This document shows positions 12,601-23,206 of a stretch of 64,000 nucleotides of DNA, piece by piece. Below the pieces are notes generated by a model. The model did not search any database, was not told the origin of the DNA, and worked only from the letters and a program-made list of their open reading frames with translations. This DNA is from Hemerocallis citrina (taxonomy: Eukaryota > Streptophyta > Magnoliopsida > Asparagales > Asphodelaceae), in NCBI GenBank assembly GCA_017893485.1, contig JACEHZ010000594.1, forward strand, positions 1,077,501 through 1,141,500, read 5' to 3'. Every line of letters starts with the position of its first letter. The first letter of the stretch is position 1. Made by a program: the position numbers and the translations under genes.

Positions 12601-13229
12601 AACCAGTTGATCCAGTCTAGAGATACCAAGAAGCGATCGAGCTTAGCCATCGTCGGGGACTGACGAAGGTTAGACCACGTGAATGATCTACCGAAAAGGG
12701 GGATGTCTGTTAATTGCAGCATACGAATGCAATCGTTAAAGCTGGCAGAGAGAGAGTCATAATGCGATTGGTTCGACCTCTCAAATGCGAACCTAGTAAC
12801 GTTAAAATCACCACAAAAAACACATAGACCGACAGAGAGGGACTGAAGAGATTGGAATCCATTCCAAAAAAGAGGACGTCTATCTGAGGAGGACGGTCCA
12901 TAAATAGAAATCACTGTGAGGTTACAATCGAAAGTCAACCAATGCAGTTAGACGATAAGAAAAAAGTTAAGCCGATGAGTCTCTCTTATCGAAAAGACAG
13001 ACTCTTTGTACCCGAGGAGAATACCTCCCCTTGCTCCTATGGCATCTAGAGCGATCCATTTGGAAATAATGGAACCTCCAATGGATCGCATGATAGAAGG
13101 GGAGGGAGAATCAAGCTTCGTTTCCTAGATAGAGATAAGGTCACAGTGCGAGGACGATATAAGATGAAAAATCACCCTTTGTTTAACGGGGCAATTGAGT
13201 CCCCGAATATTCCAAGAGAGACTAATCAT
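9600..13229 (-). pseudogene. LINE ORF2: endonuclease-reverse transcriptase (broken)
   Basis: ORF2 of an L1-type LINE, the enzyme that nicks target DNA and copies the RNA into it. The start chosen is the Met at 13229 giving ISLSWNIRGLN, the usual first block of the AP-like endonuclease. Other endonuclease motifs in 11907-12938: CGDFNV, GRSFTWSN, KLDRFLVS, SDHVPI. Reverse transcriptase blocks: FRLISLINS and QSGFIKDRFI (11547-11801), LDFQKAY, then YADDTIIF in the 484-codon frame at 9879-11333. The zinc-binding end reads C-P-L-C...H-L-F-V-E-C near 9930-9975, followed by W-T-E-R-N-K-R-I-F in another frame. At least four frame breaks or stops (near 12945, 11880, 11547, 9880) inactivate it. Confidence 0.9.
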
Positions 13230-13319
13230 TGACACCCGATGCACCAGAACTCTGACATGTTCTAACTCCCTGATGGAGTTGAGAAAAAGCGAAGGGTCCG
13301 AGATGACAACAAAACCCAA

Positions 13320-14054
13320 ATCTTTGGTGATGCTGGATAACTCTTGATCAGAAAGATGGTCAAATTGAAGTTGAAAGACAGAACCTAAAAGATTTTGAAC
13401 CGAAGATGGGAGGAGAGACGAAGGATCTGCTACAGAGGGAGAGATAGAAAGAGGTGATGTCCCGGAGGAACGAGGGACGGATGCAATAGCATTTTTTTCA
13501 CCTTTAATCGCGCACTGGATCTAATAAGACGGTGCGTTGGCTTAACCCCTACAATGAATCGATCGGGGCGCCAAACGTCCTTGACAGGGGACCGCAATGA
13601 AGACGATACATAATCGTCGAAGGGAGAGGAAAGAGAAAGAGTAGGAGAATGCGAGTTAGTGATCAGCGGAGCTAATTCACTAATTCCTCTGGGTCTAGCA
13701 ATTGGTAAAGAAATTTCCAAAATAGTCTCCCCGGCCACCTTCAGGTCGGGAGACACTGAAGGAGGAAAAATCGACCAAAAATACGCGGGGAAACTATTCC
13801 GACGCGGGCAAAGAAAACTACAATGGAGAAAACTAGGACATTCCAACCGTATAGTCGAGAACACTAAATCAAAACATTGGAATTTAAATGGAAAAGAGGG
13901 AGGCGATACCTTATTGAGCAAGAGGTTACTCTTATGATCCGCTTCCTCCTCATCCAACAGATTATCTTGATCGATCCAGCTAGACTCTTTAGCTATCGGA
14001 ATGCTCTTGACATTGATTTGGGGGAGTTTTGGATCAGCTTCGGTTAAACGGGAG
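13320..14054 (-). pseudogene. LINE ORF1 C-terminal part (truncated)
   Basis: The open frame at 13430-13957 and its surroundings encode the serine/proline-rich end of the RNA-binding ORF1 protein that precedes ORF2 in plant LINEs. No zinc knuckle or DUF4283 core is present, because the element is 5'-truncated at 14054. The assignment rests on position and the ORF2 context; the sequence itself has no diagnostic motif. Confidence 0.55.
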
Positions 14055-14316
14055 AAAATAGTAATATTGAATAATAAAAATTACAATTAACAGTTGCTAA
14101 ATTTGAACTACCCCTGTATCGTTGAGCGAGTTAGCATGCATTCGGAACAGAGTTAATTAGTTTGGGTACTAGTGGCTGTGGAAGAAATTAAGGTTCAGAT
14201 AAGGGACCTAAAGGTAAATAAAATTGAGCCTCAATGATTATTAGACTTTAGGGATGATCATACATACAATCATGTCAGCTGGTCCCATCAATAATCGGTG
14301 GAAAAGAATTCAGTGG

Positions 14317-14318
<2 letters not shown>

Positions 14319-14349
<31 letters not shown>
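14319..14349 (+). repeat. 31-nt homopolymer C run
   Basis: Thirty-one consecutive C residues. Such a run could form an i-motif, or a G-quadruplex on the other strand. Length in an assembly is often unreliable at such runs. Confidence 0.95.
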
Positions 14350-14351
<2 letters not shown>

Positions 14352-14600
14352 TTCTACCAAAACAGGCGAAGAGGCGATGAACAGGAATGTTGTTGGGTGA
14401 GTCTGAGGGAAGTTCATATCCAGTTTATTTGTGGGGCCCATGCATGCAGAGGAGGGAAACTCGAAATTTTGTGAGCCTCTTTTGTGGACCTACCTCTATT
14501 GAAGTTCTTTGTTTGGCTTGCTTTCTCTTGTCTAATCAGAGCGCCGCCTCGAAGTAGGACCAGGTTTAGTTTGTCCTTCGAGTTTCGCCAACTCGATCGA

Positions 14601-15112
14601 ATTTTTTCCCAAACTGTCTCACTTTTTAAAAGTTTTTTCAAGACTGTCCTGTTTTTTTTTTTTAAATTCCTAAACTGTTTCGGAATTTACTTAAAACTCA
14701 CTCAGTTTTTCCAAAATCAAGTATTAGTCTTGTATTTTTCGAAGACTAACATTCGGTTTTCGAAAAACCTAATAAGTTTTAACTAAACTCGGTTTTTCGA
14801 AAACCGGATTTTTTCCCAAACTGTCTCACTTTTTAAAAGTTTTTCCAAGACTGTCCTGGTTTTTTTTTTTAATTCCTAAACTGTTTCGGAATTTACTTAA
14901 AACTCACTCAGTTTTTCCAAAATCAAGTATTAGTCTTGTATTTTTCGAAGACTAACATTCGGTTTTCGAAAAACCTAATAAGTTTTAACTAAACTCAGTT
15001 TTTCGAAAACCGAGTAAGTTGTTTTGGTAAATACTTTTGAAAGTGGGTCAGTTTGGTAAATACTTTCATAAGGTGGGTTATTTTGGTAACAAGTTCGTGA
15101 GATTTTTCCCAA
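14601..15112. repeat. palindrome-bearing inverted-repeat element X1
   Basis: Two tandem copies of a 207-bp unit (14601-14807 and 14808-15014) carrying palindromes of the form GGTTTTTCGAAAACC, between outer arms that are rough inverted repeats (TTTTTCCCAAACTGTCTCAC at the left; GGTAAATACTTTTGAAAGTG near the right). The same arms occur in elements at 25126-25395 and 25405-26113. No coding capacity. The TE class is unclear; MULE-like is possible. Confidence 0.6.
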
Positions 15113-15195
15113 CTGCATTTCACGTTGCATGAACGGTAGGTGGGGGTTTGGGTGCCCCCTTTAACACTTTTTTCAGATATTCATTAATAATTAAT

Positions 15196-15574
15196 GGCTA
15201 AAATTGGAAAAAAAAACCCATAAATTATTCCATTTATGTAGAAAATTTCACTCACCTTTTTTAATGTAGAAAATCACACTCAACTATGGTGCGAGAAACC
15301 ACATCATGATTCCGTTAGGATTCCGTTATACGGGGGGTTTTTCGTACCCATAGTTGAGTGCGGTTTTCTGCACAAAAAAAAAGGTGAGTGAGGTTTTCTG
15401 CATATATGAGATAGTTTAAGGGGGTTTTTTCAATTTTAGCCTAACGGAACCCTAATGGAGTCATGATGTGGTTTTTCGCACCATAGTTGAGTGTGGTTTT
15501 CTGCATAAAAAAGGTGAGTGAGGTTTTCTGCATATATGGGATAGTTTAGGGGATTTTTTTTTTCAATTTTAGCC
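15196..15574. mobile_element. MULE-like MITE with 9-bp TSD
   Basis: Inverted ends GGCTAAAATTG...CAATTTTAGCC, flanked on both sides by ATAATTAAT (15187-15195 and 15575-15583). A 9-bp duplication is typical of Mutator-like elements. The right half is duplicated internally: an extra CAATTTTAGCC end occurs near 15430-15441, about 133 bp before the true end. 379 bp, non-coding. Confidence 0.75.
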
Positions 15575-15583
15575 ATAATTAAT

Positions 15584-16213
15584 TAACTAAAGCTTCATAA
15601 TTAGAAGATAAAGGAAATAAAAAAATGCCGAAAATAAAGTTCATAGAAAAGGATTGATGGTTTTAACTAACTGTTTTAAATTTAGATAATATATGATTAA
15701 AGGAACATGGGCGTTAACGTATATATTATTGTCATAATGAATATTGATGTGTGACTTGAACAATAATAAATACTTATTAAAAGAAAAGGGATAGGTTGAA
15801 TTTAGAATAATAGCATGATAATTGGTAAGATTTGAACCTGGAAAGAGATGTATACTTGTTAAAAATTTACTCAATTCCAGTGAGTTCAAGTTTAGATTCA
15901 TTAAGGGATTGTTTGGATGATTACAGTTGCATGCAAACAACCTACGCTAGTTTTTATTACAGTTGGCATTGATGCATTTGCAAATTGCCTAAGTGCAACC
16001 CCCCTCAAAAGATTTATGATAATTCATCACATAGCTACTAAAAAATTTCACATAAATTTAAGCGGTTTGACAACACACAATGCAAGTGTCAAAAGAATTC
16101 AAGTGTAAGCATTAATAATAATAGAATGGTAATCCACAATTAACGAGCTTGTATTATATCGTTTTTTTTGTCATAACAAGTAATGTTCACCAAATTAAAG
16201 CTTTAAACAATAA
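15584..16213. other. AT-rich stretch, no gene seen
   Basis: No domain or clear TE limit. GGGATTGTTTGGATG near 15905 resembles a MITE end but no partner end was found. Confidence 0.4.
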
Positions 16214-16305
16214 GAGCATATGTAGTCGTTCCGACCCAAATTTTGGATATTTAATATATAGGAATAGAAAATTTGGTTTTCAGTTGTAGTAGTCGTGTGG
16301 ATCCA
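16214..16305 (+). mobile_element. orphan PIF/Harbinger terminus
   Basis: GAGCATATGTAGTCGTT after a TAA target is nearly identical to the left end of the complete Harbinger element at 16915 (GAGCATCTGTAGTCGTT), and the following CCAAATTTTGG is also shared. No matching right end is seen, so it is a truncated copy. The right limit is approximate. Confidence 0.6.
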
Positions 16306-16914
16306 AGATTTACAAACAAGGTGGAGTTATGAAATTATTGTATTTATTTTAGGGCATGGAAATTAACTTGACACTATAATATTCTGATATACTGGTGGCA
16401 AGTTGAATTTTTGATGATTCTGTCACTACAAAATGTATGAGCCAATAAAATCTATAAGTAAATACAACAACATATTAGCCATTAGATATGTTTTGGTTCA
16501 TGCAATTTTTTTGGTGCATTAGACGAGAACATGCTTAACTCTGCCATTGCCTGCCGAAGCTAGGAATCCGGTCCGGCCACAAACCAGACAAACCGGGTAA
16601 GGAGGAGGGTTGCATTACGTAGTTAACAGCCAGTATAAAACTTTGTCAAATACTATGAATATGAATCTAATCTCATACAAAGTCCAGATGAGAACATGCT
16701 TTCACTAATCTCATAGAAAATATAATCCCTAAAAAGATGTAAATTACTGATCTACCAGCTCATTTTCAAAAATAAGCTATGAACCCAAGAGGAGAGGGAG
16801 GAGCGCCCATGTAAGTTCAACAGGCCCATCAACTTTCTCCATATGTAGACCTTGACAGTCACAAGCCACCTGGCCAGCACCTAAGAGGACCAATCTGTAA
16901 ATACAATTGTATTA
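16306..16914. other. unannotated stretch left of the Harbinger element
   Basis: No ORF, TE terminus or RNA recognised. It may be the original host sequence into which the Harbinger element inserted (TTA at 16912-16914). Confidence 0.4.
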
Positions 16915-17026
16915 GAGCATCTGTAGTCGTTACTTGCCAAATTTTGGGTATATAGCAATTAGAAATACGAAAAAACAAATCTTGCTGCAGTCGTTAAAAG
17001 CTATATTTGATTCGTCGTATGTTTTT

Positions 17027-17480
17027 CTTAAAAGACGAAAGATTGTCTATCGTCGTAGAGTGTGCGGTTTGAAAAATATTTCGGGACGCAAAATAATGTA
17101 TCATCTTTGAATCGAAAAAATATTAAAAAAATCAAATTGAAGTTTGGACGGGGTATGATCCATCGTCGGTTTAATTTTTATTTTTATATATTTTTTTTAA
17201 ATATGCAAGGACGGGAGATTATCTCCCGTCCGAAGCATGAAATCTCAAACCCGCATATTACGGACGGTGTATATTGAGTCGTCGCTGCTTTTGTTTAATT
17301 TTTTTTTTCTTTATTGATGGGACAGTGAACGAACGGTGTATATTGACTCGTCGCTGGTTTTGTTTAAATTTTTTTTTATTGGTGGGACGTTGTATATTAA
17401 CTCGTCCTTCAATTACGGCGTGATTTTGGGTTGAAATTTATCGTCACGGGGGTGTGTGGGGTTGGGGAATTGCGTTAAAG
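17027..17480. repeat. left subterminal palindromic repeats of the Harbinger element
   Basis: Several imperfect palindromes built on GACGG/CCGTC and TCGTC. The best is at 17209-17231: arms GGACGGGAGAT and ATCTCCCGTCC around one T. Others are near 17142-17168, 17260-17285, 17325-17352 and 17385-17405 (GGTGTATATTGA(G/C)TCGTCG). Myb-like Harbinger proteins are known to bind subterminal motifs, so these are candidate binding sites. Confidence 0.65.
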
Positions 17481-18554
17481 TTATAAAAAAAAATCCAAAA
17501 GGCAAATGATCTTTCCTGCCATACTTAATCTTTGTGACCTTTCTACACCATTCTCCATATAAATTGGTATTGAGCCGAAGAAGATTAAGCACACTAAACT
17601 TTGTGACACTAAAAAATATATCTTCAAGTTACTTATAGTTTCGGCTTCACGAAGAAAAACATCCTTCGTTCTACATCATTCAACTCTCGAAGCGAAAATA
17701 TTGCAAAATGTCGATCCGACGTTTTATTGGCAGACTAAAATCAAAGGGTGTATCTAGTTCTGATCAAGAAAATAGAGGCAAACAACCTGAAGCAGATACT
17801 GAAGAAGTTGATTTAAGCGATCCAACAATGTGGACACGGGTCTTCGACAACGAATTTCATATATGTAAGAATGTTGCTGAAAATTCTTTTGGTGCGTTCT
17901 GTAACTTTAGGGGTAGTTGGAAGGGTCCAATTAAAGCCTACAAGATATGCTCTCGTATCTCCATTGTAAAAAAAATAATAGATAACACTGGTTGGCAAAG
18001 ATTTTTTACAATTGATACAGAAAAAATTATCCCAAAAGATTACCGAGTCTTTGGTTGAGAGGTGGTGGGACACTACCCACACATTTCATCTTCCGTGCGA
18101 CGAGTTAGGATTTACCCCGTTAGATTGGGCAATGTTAACGGGAATATCCATTGGGATCGGCGATCAACCACCATGTCTGGATGAGGAATATCCATTCGAA
18201 ATTGTACAATCCCGCTTCTTTCCAGAAATTACTGACGATGATTGGAAGTCTCAGGGAATACGCTGTACGTTCCTGAAGAAATATTTCCACAGCAGTGTGA
18301 TTGAGCAAGCACTAACAGACAACAATGTTGCTGCGAGAGTCGTAAGGACTTTTTTTCTTTACTTCTTGGGCGAATTTCTTTTTGCCAATGGTGCTTCCGT
18401 AATTAGGTGTGGATGGTTTGCAACTCTTGAAGATCTGACTAAAGTTGGCACATTTGATTGGGGTGGTCAAGCTGTGGTACTCTTGTACATGTCTCTGGAT
18501 GCTTGTTCCAGGAAGAAGGTTAAATCATTCAACGGTCCATGGCAAGTATTACAG

Positions 18555-18629
18555 GTAATTTTATTATTTACTGTAAATACTTGATTTATTATTTACATAT
18601 TCGATATTAATACATCTTTATATTTTCAG
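18555..18629 (+). other. PMD gene intron 1
   Basis: 75-bp GT-AG intron: CAG|GTAATT donor, TTTTCAG| acceptor. Splicing joins codons Q and Y without a shift and rebuilds the V-L-Q-Y-W-A-Y-E block expected in the family. Confidence 0.8.
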
Positions 18630-18935
18630 TATTGGGCATATGAATACACACATTGTTGTGTTCCAATCACTGTAAATACGGGAAATATTGCCAATGATAT
18701 CCAGGCCGCTGATAAAAGGCCAAGAATAACACGTTGGAACAAAAGTGAAATTGACACCCGAAGAACGGATCAAGTTAGATACAATGTATCTATAGCTAGG
18801 TACCAATTAGAGATGAGAACTCCTGCATCAATTATATGACAACCGTATTTGGGGTCTTCCCATGAAGTTGAGAATGATATTACGTTCGCTAATATCATGT
18901 CTCGCCACCGAGTGATTCTCCAGTTTTGTGAGCAG

Positions 18936-19033
18936 GTAATAGTTTATATTTGTCAATATATCCAATGTTACTAATTTTCAAGTTATTCATGTAATGTTCA
19001 ATTTTATTTATATGTTACAAAAATATTCTGTAG
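18936..19033 (+). other. PMD gene intron 2
   Basis: 98-bp intron, donor CAG|GTAATA, acceptor CTGTAG|. It joins F-C-E-Q to G-A-W-Y-H-G-D in frame. Confidence 0.75.
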
Positions 19034-19489
19034 GGTGCTTGGTATCATGGTGATCGGTGTTACCGTCAATTGACTGGAATTATAGCAATACCAAGACAAC
19101 CACCAGTTGTTATGTTCAGAATACCTGCAAATGATATATGCCCACTGATTGACGCTTCCCAATTGGTCCAACCAATAACCCAAAGAATATATAATAAGTA
19201 TTGGTCCAAAGTATCAATAGGTGCTATAATGAAGAAAGTATCACATGCAGCAAATATTGATTTCATCGGACCAGCTAGCGTTACTGATCCAGTTGCACAG
19301 TTACCCTTCCCTGCTCTGCCATTTTGGGCGCCTTCTGAGTACGTAACACAACCAATTCAAGATCAGCCAGTTGACTACGGGGATTGTATAGTGGAAATTC
19401 CACTGTATTCCGGGGTACAGTTAGAAGAAGTTGTCCGCGAGAACCAGTTTATGTAGAACCCCGTGGGTCAAAATCTTATGTAAGTTTAC

Positions 19490-19553
19490 TTTCCAACATT
19501 CATAATTTACCCCCATATATTTCCATTTATTTACTATATATATCTTTCAACAG
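19490..19553 (+). other. PMD gene intron 3
   Basis: 64-bp intron, donor TAT|GTAAGT (strong consensus), acceptor TTTCAACAG|. It joins S-K-S-Y to E-E-L-Y-Q in frame. Confidence 0.75.
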
Positions 19554-20087
19554 GAGGAATTGTACCAAGAACATGCTCTATCGTCTAATACGGAAGCACA
19601 ATTACGACGGCTGATTCTAACCAACACAGTATTAAGGTCATCTATTCCAACACAAGTTGTCGATCATCGGAGATCAATATCTGGAGAACGGCCTTCACAG
19701 TCGGTTTGGGGAGGAAGGCGTTGGAATTTTGACTATAGTAATACTTATTATGGATCATCTAACCGATCACAGGAATATGTGCCTGAAACTCAAAATGAGT
19801 ATGGTGAATAGATATGTTTTGTCTTTATCTATAAATTATGTATTACGAATTTACATTAAGTTGTGTTTAAGTTAGTTTTATTCTTTTATTCATGGGCATT
19901 TTAGACAATTTGTAAAATGGTGATTGATGTGACACTTTGATATGTCACATCCTGTCTTTATTCAGTTTTGTTTGTATCCATTGTCTTTGAAGTCCAAAAA
20001 TACCAATACTCTCATTCTATTTAAACTCATCTTCACCCTTTCGGAATGAGAAACCAGAAGACCGAAAACAACCCAAACCATCTGTAA

Positions 20088-21374
20088 ATGGCTTCTTCAA
20101 GTAACGCTATGGATTCATCGTCATTTGACGAAGAGAATGACATGGTAGCGAGGATTATTAATCAACGCATGACTATATTGTCGTTAGTTGTTCAAGAAAA
20201 TCGTGATACACACCACCGTCGATATATTCGTCGGGAAAGAGAAGATGGTGATAGACGGCTTCACAGGGATTATTTTGCCAATAATCCTATCTACGGTGAT
20301 AGTCTATTTCGACGTCATTTCCGTATGCGCCGAGATTTATTTTGCCGAATACTCCAAGCAACTGTAAGTTTTGATACTTATTTTGTTCAATGTCAAGATG
20401 CAACAAAAACATTTGGCTTATCCCCGCTTCAAAAAATTACTGCCGCAATCCGTTGTTTAGCATATGGATCATCGGCCGATGCAATTGACGAGTACGTACG
20501 TATTGGCGAAAGTACGGTATTGAAGACATTGCGACGCTTTTGTGTGGCAATTGTCAATGTCTTTGGTCCAGAATACATGAGACATCTAACGGTTAATGAT
20601 GTGGACAGACTATTGGCGAAAAATTCAGTTAGGGGATTTCTCGAAATGTTAAGAAGTATTGATTGCATGCATTGGGCATGGAAAAATTGTCCGGCAGCCT
20701 GGCATGGTCAATACACGGGTCACGTACGTGAACCAACTATTGTGCTTGAAGCAGTGGCATCTTACGATCTATGATTTTGGCATTCTTTTTTTGGAATGCC
20801 GGAGTGCAATAATGATCTGAACATACTTAACCGTTCTCCACTGTTCAACAACATACTCGATGGTTGTGCACCACCCGCTGAATTTGTAATAAACAATCAT
20901 GCATACCATATGGGGTACTATTTAGCTGATGGTATATATCCCCCATTGGCGACTATAGTTAAGACTTACTCAGCCCCAGATACACCAAAAAAGAAAAAAT
21001 TTGCACAGATGCAAGAGGCTGCACGAAAGGATGTTGAGCGCGCCTTCGGGGTTTTACAAGCACGATTTGCTATAGTGAAAGGACCAGCCAGACTTTGGGA
21101 TGTGGACAGCCTATCATACATTATGAAAACGTGTATCATATTACATAATATGATTGTTGAAGATGAAAGGGAAGAAGGGATCAGTGACTATGTGTACGAC
21201 CATGATTCCAACTCATCATTTGTCATACCTAATAGGTCTGACCCAACTGAGCGTGCAGCTCGAACGGCACGCACTGTGCAGCTTCATGACAGACAAATGC
21301 ATCATGCACTACGTCTTGATTTAGTTGAGCACATTTGGAACGCATATGGGGAAGATGAAGAGAATGAAGATTAA
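20088..21374 (+). pseudogene. PIF/Harbinger DDE transposase, one nonsense codon
   Basis: A 428-codon reading frame with the length and layout of plant Harbinger transposases, which cut and rejoin DNA at the element's ends. It has an N-terminal helix-turn-helix region (R-R-H-F-R-M-R-R-D-L-F, then a C-L-A-Y-G block) and the DDE_Tnp_4 catalytic core: D192 in S-I-D-C-M-H-W, D243 in N-N-D-L-N-I-L, E317 in D-V-E-R-A-F-G-V-L. All three acidic residues are present. The only break is TGA at 20772-20774, where the family has W (A-S-Y-D-L-W-I-W-H); TGG to TGA is a single change. The start is the first ATG giving M-A-S-S-S-N. It may have been active recently. It lies downstream of the PMD gene and converges with the Myb-like gene. 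Confidence 0.92.
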
Positions 21375-21674
21375 GCGAAGATGTATTAGAGAGAAATGGA
21401 CTACATGGAGAATTTGGATCATGTTCTTTTAATTAATGTAGCAATATCAGTTTCTTAATGTAATGTTTTTTCTATTTTGATAATTAATGTATTACGTTTT
21501 TAATTCCGAAGAACATTATTTAATCTTCATTTCGCAATAAATTATTAGATAAAAACTTTAATGTTAACCAATATTTCAATAATCTCATTTAAGAACATTA
21601 ATAATAAGCATAAGAACAACATATGAACAATACTAACAAAAATTAAAGATAAGTAGATGAAATTTAATACATCT

Positions 21675-22585
21675 TTAACCCGGCTGATAGCCCCTTTTTT
21701 GAGCGATTTCATGTTGTCGACTTAGAAAATAATAACGTTGATGATCAGGTAAGCTACTCAGATCCATAGCCATTATACGATCTTCTTCAATTGACACTCT
21801 AAAATCAAAATCCCTTTGTTTCAGCTCTAGCCTATCTTTCTGATTGCTAATATAAAAATTGTTAAAATTACGCGTTTCTTCCACCATAGCGGAAACGTCA
21901 CTGGCTTCAACAGTGCGCTTCCCTTTTTTCTTGGCTTCTTTCCTGCCGGGTGGTCGCGATAGTGGTGAAGGCGCATTTAAATCAATTGGTATATCTGAAT
22001 CCCACTGAACGGATGTGGGGGAATGTGCTGAACTACCACCTCCGGTATATTGAGTACTCGGGACATTCTCGAAAATCTGGGTAGTACGCATGGAAAATTT
22101 TGGTTGATCTTTCAAAATTTTATAGCACTCTTCAAATTTGAAGGGCTTCCCGGTCGATTGCATATATTCTAGTCTTGCATCGCGTACCTATCACAGTTTA
22201 TAAATTGTTTAAAAAAAATACGTGAACGAAATTTATAATAAAAAAGTAACATAATCATCCCAATAAAATACATTAAAACAAAACTAACCTTATCCGCGTT
22301 CGTCGTACCACTTGCCGCTCTATTTGTCACACTGCTCAATTTCGCAATGTACAATGATACTTTCTTTGACATGGTGGAAAATCTACTAGAAAGAGAGCCG
22401 GCCGTTCGATCTGTTGCACACCCAGACAGATTCTCAAATGTGAAATAAATCCTATTCCAAAATTGATTGCCAGTTTGATCGCTACCAATCAACGGATCTT
22501 GGGTTATAGCAACCCAACTTTGTGCCAAAAGAATATCCTCATACACGGTATATGCTCGGCCTCTAAATGGACGGGGATTGGCCAT
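21675..22585 (-). CDS. Harbinger Myb/SANT-like accessory protein (two exons)
   Basis: The second protein of Harbinger elements, which binds DNA and helps bring the transposase to the nucleus and to the element's ends. Exon 1 is 22585-22289 (99 codons: RGRAYTVYEDILLAQSW, N-Q-F-W-N-R-I, a trihelix/Myb-like fold). A 101-bp GT-AG intron follows (22288-22188). Exon 2 is 22187-21675, with G-K-P-F-K-F-E-E-C-Y-K-I-L-K-D-Q-P-K-F, an S-P-T-S-V-Q-W-D-S-D-I-P-I-D-L-N linker, a basic G-R-K-E-A-K-K-K-G-K-R stretch likely to be a nuclear signal, and a C-terminal helix. Splicing gives an open 269-aa protein with no stop. It is the only intact gene of the element. Confidence 0.88.
22188..22288 (-). other. intron of the Myb-like gene
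   Basis: 101 bp on the minus strand. Donor AAG|GTTAGT and acceptor GATAG| keep the frame (N-A-D-K joined to V-R-D-A-R-L-E-Y). The joined sequence matches the family where the unspliced frame does not. Confidence 0.8.
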
Positions 22586-22984
22586 AAAATAAAATGAAAA
22601 TAAATTTGAAAAATTACAGACATAGGAAGAAATAAGAATGAAAATTAAAAGATTTCTGGATTGTGTAGATATAGAAGACCCAGTTTAATTTTCTCTGTTT
22701 TGAATACCCTGTTGATAACGAACAGAGACAGAGAGGAACTGAGAGAGTAGAGAGTAGGAGGAGTTGTGGAGAAGCAGGGAATTTTTGGCTGTGTTTATTT
22801 GTAGTGGACGATGCCTTAATATATTATGAATTTTTTTTTTATCCGTTGGGCCCAAAAAAAAAGAGCCGTTGAACGTGACATAAAAAATGCATCGGCAGAA
22901 TACTAGCTGTTGTAAAAAAACGATGAGAGATTGGATTAAATAAAAGGGCAAAATGGTAATCATACAAAGGTCAAAAAAAAAACT

Positions 22985-23206
22985 TTTTGGGAGGGACAGT
23001 AGTTAATCTACCGTCCTCCTATTTTGGCAGCATCCGGATTGGGTTGAGACGGTGTATAATGCATCGTCTCTTAATTTTTTTATTTTTTTTTCCTTTTTTC
23101 AAACGGGGTTTAATCCATCGTCCGAAAGCACTTTTTGTACGTCTCACCTACGAGACGAAATTTTATCTTTCGTCTCTACTGACGGACGAAATAAAATAGG
23201 CCGTTA
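22985..23206. repeat. right subterminal palindromic repeats of the Harbinger element
   Basis: Imperfect palindromes related to those at the left end: GAGACGGTGTATAATGCATC near 23049, AAACGGGGTTTAATCCATCG near 23101, CGTCTC...GAGACG and ATTTTATCTTTCGTCTC near 23139-23180. Placement mirrors the left array. Confidence 0.6.

Larger units (their letters stand above)
8478..14054 (-). mobile_element. L1-type LINE, 5'-truncated, with 14-bp TSD
   Basis: A 5.58-kb non-LTR retrotransposon on the minus strand. The direct repeat AAAATAGTAATATT flanks it exactly at 8464-8477 and 14055-14068: a perfect target-site duplication that fixes both ends. In order on the minus strand it contains the end of ORF1, an ORF2 with endonuclease, reverse transcriptase and zinc-binding domains, and a 3' region of about 1.1 kb ending in CATTAAA. 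The left-hand ORF1 is incomplete, as expected from 5' truncation during reverse transcription. Several stops break ORF2. Confidence 0.9.
17708..19811 (+). pseudogene. plant mobile domain (PMD) protein gene, broken
   Basis: About 620 codons of a MAIN/MAIL-like PMD protein (PF10536 type; such genes are often annotated as aminotransferase-like or PP7 long-form homologues). Diagnostic blocks: LVERWWDTTHTFHLPCDE, F-T-P-L-D-W-A-M-L-T-G, FLGEFLFANGA, F-D-W-G-G-Q-A then L-L-Y-M-S-L-D, and V-L-Q-Y-W-A-Y-E-Y across an intron. Four exons: 17708-18554, 18630-18935, 19034-19489, 19554-19811. All introns are GT-AG. Defects: an extra A in the A-run near 18020 shifts the frame; TGA near 18837 replaces the W expected in I-I-W-Q-P-Y; a second 1-nt shift lies near 19440. 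The gene starts inside the Harbinger's left part and ends 276 bp before the transposase ATG, with no TE borders between, so it is cargo of this element. PMD proteins of the host act in silencing and genome stability; a role here is unknown. Confidence 0.85.

Noticed and set aside
17708..19811. PMD gene as an ordinary host gene with a TE inserted beside it
   Set aside because: The gene lies between the matching inverted ends of the Harbinger element and inside its subterminal repeats, with the transposase 276 bp downstream.
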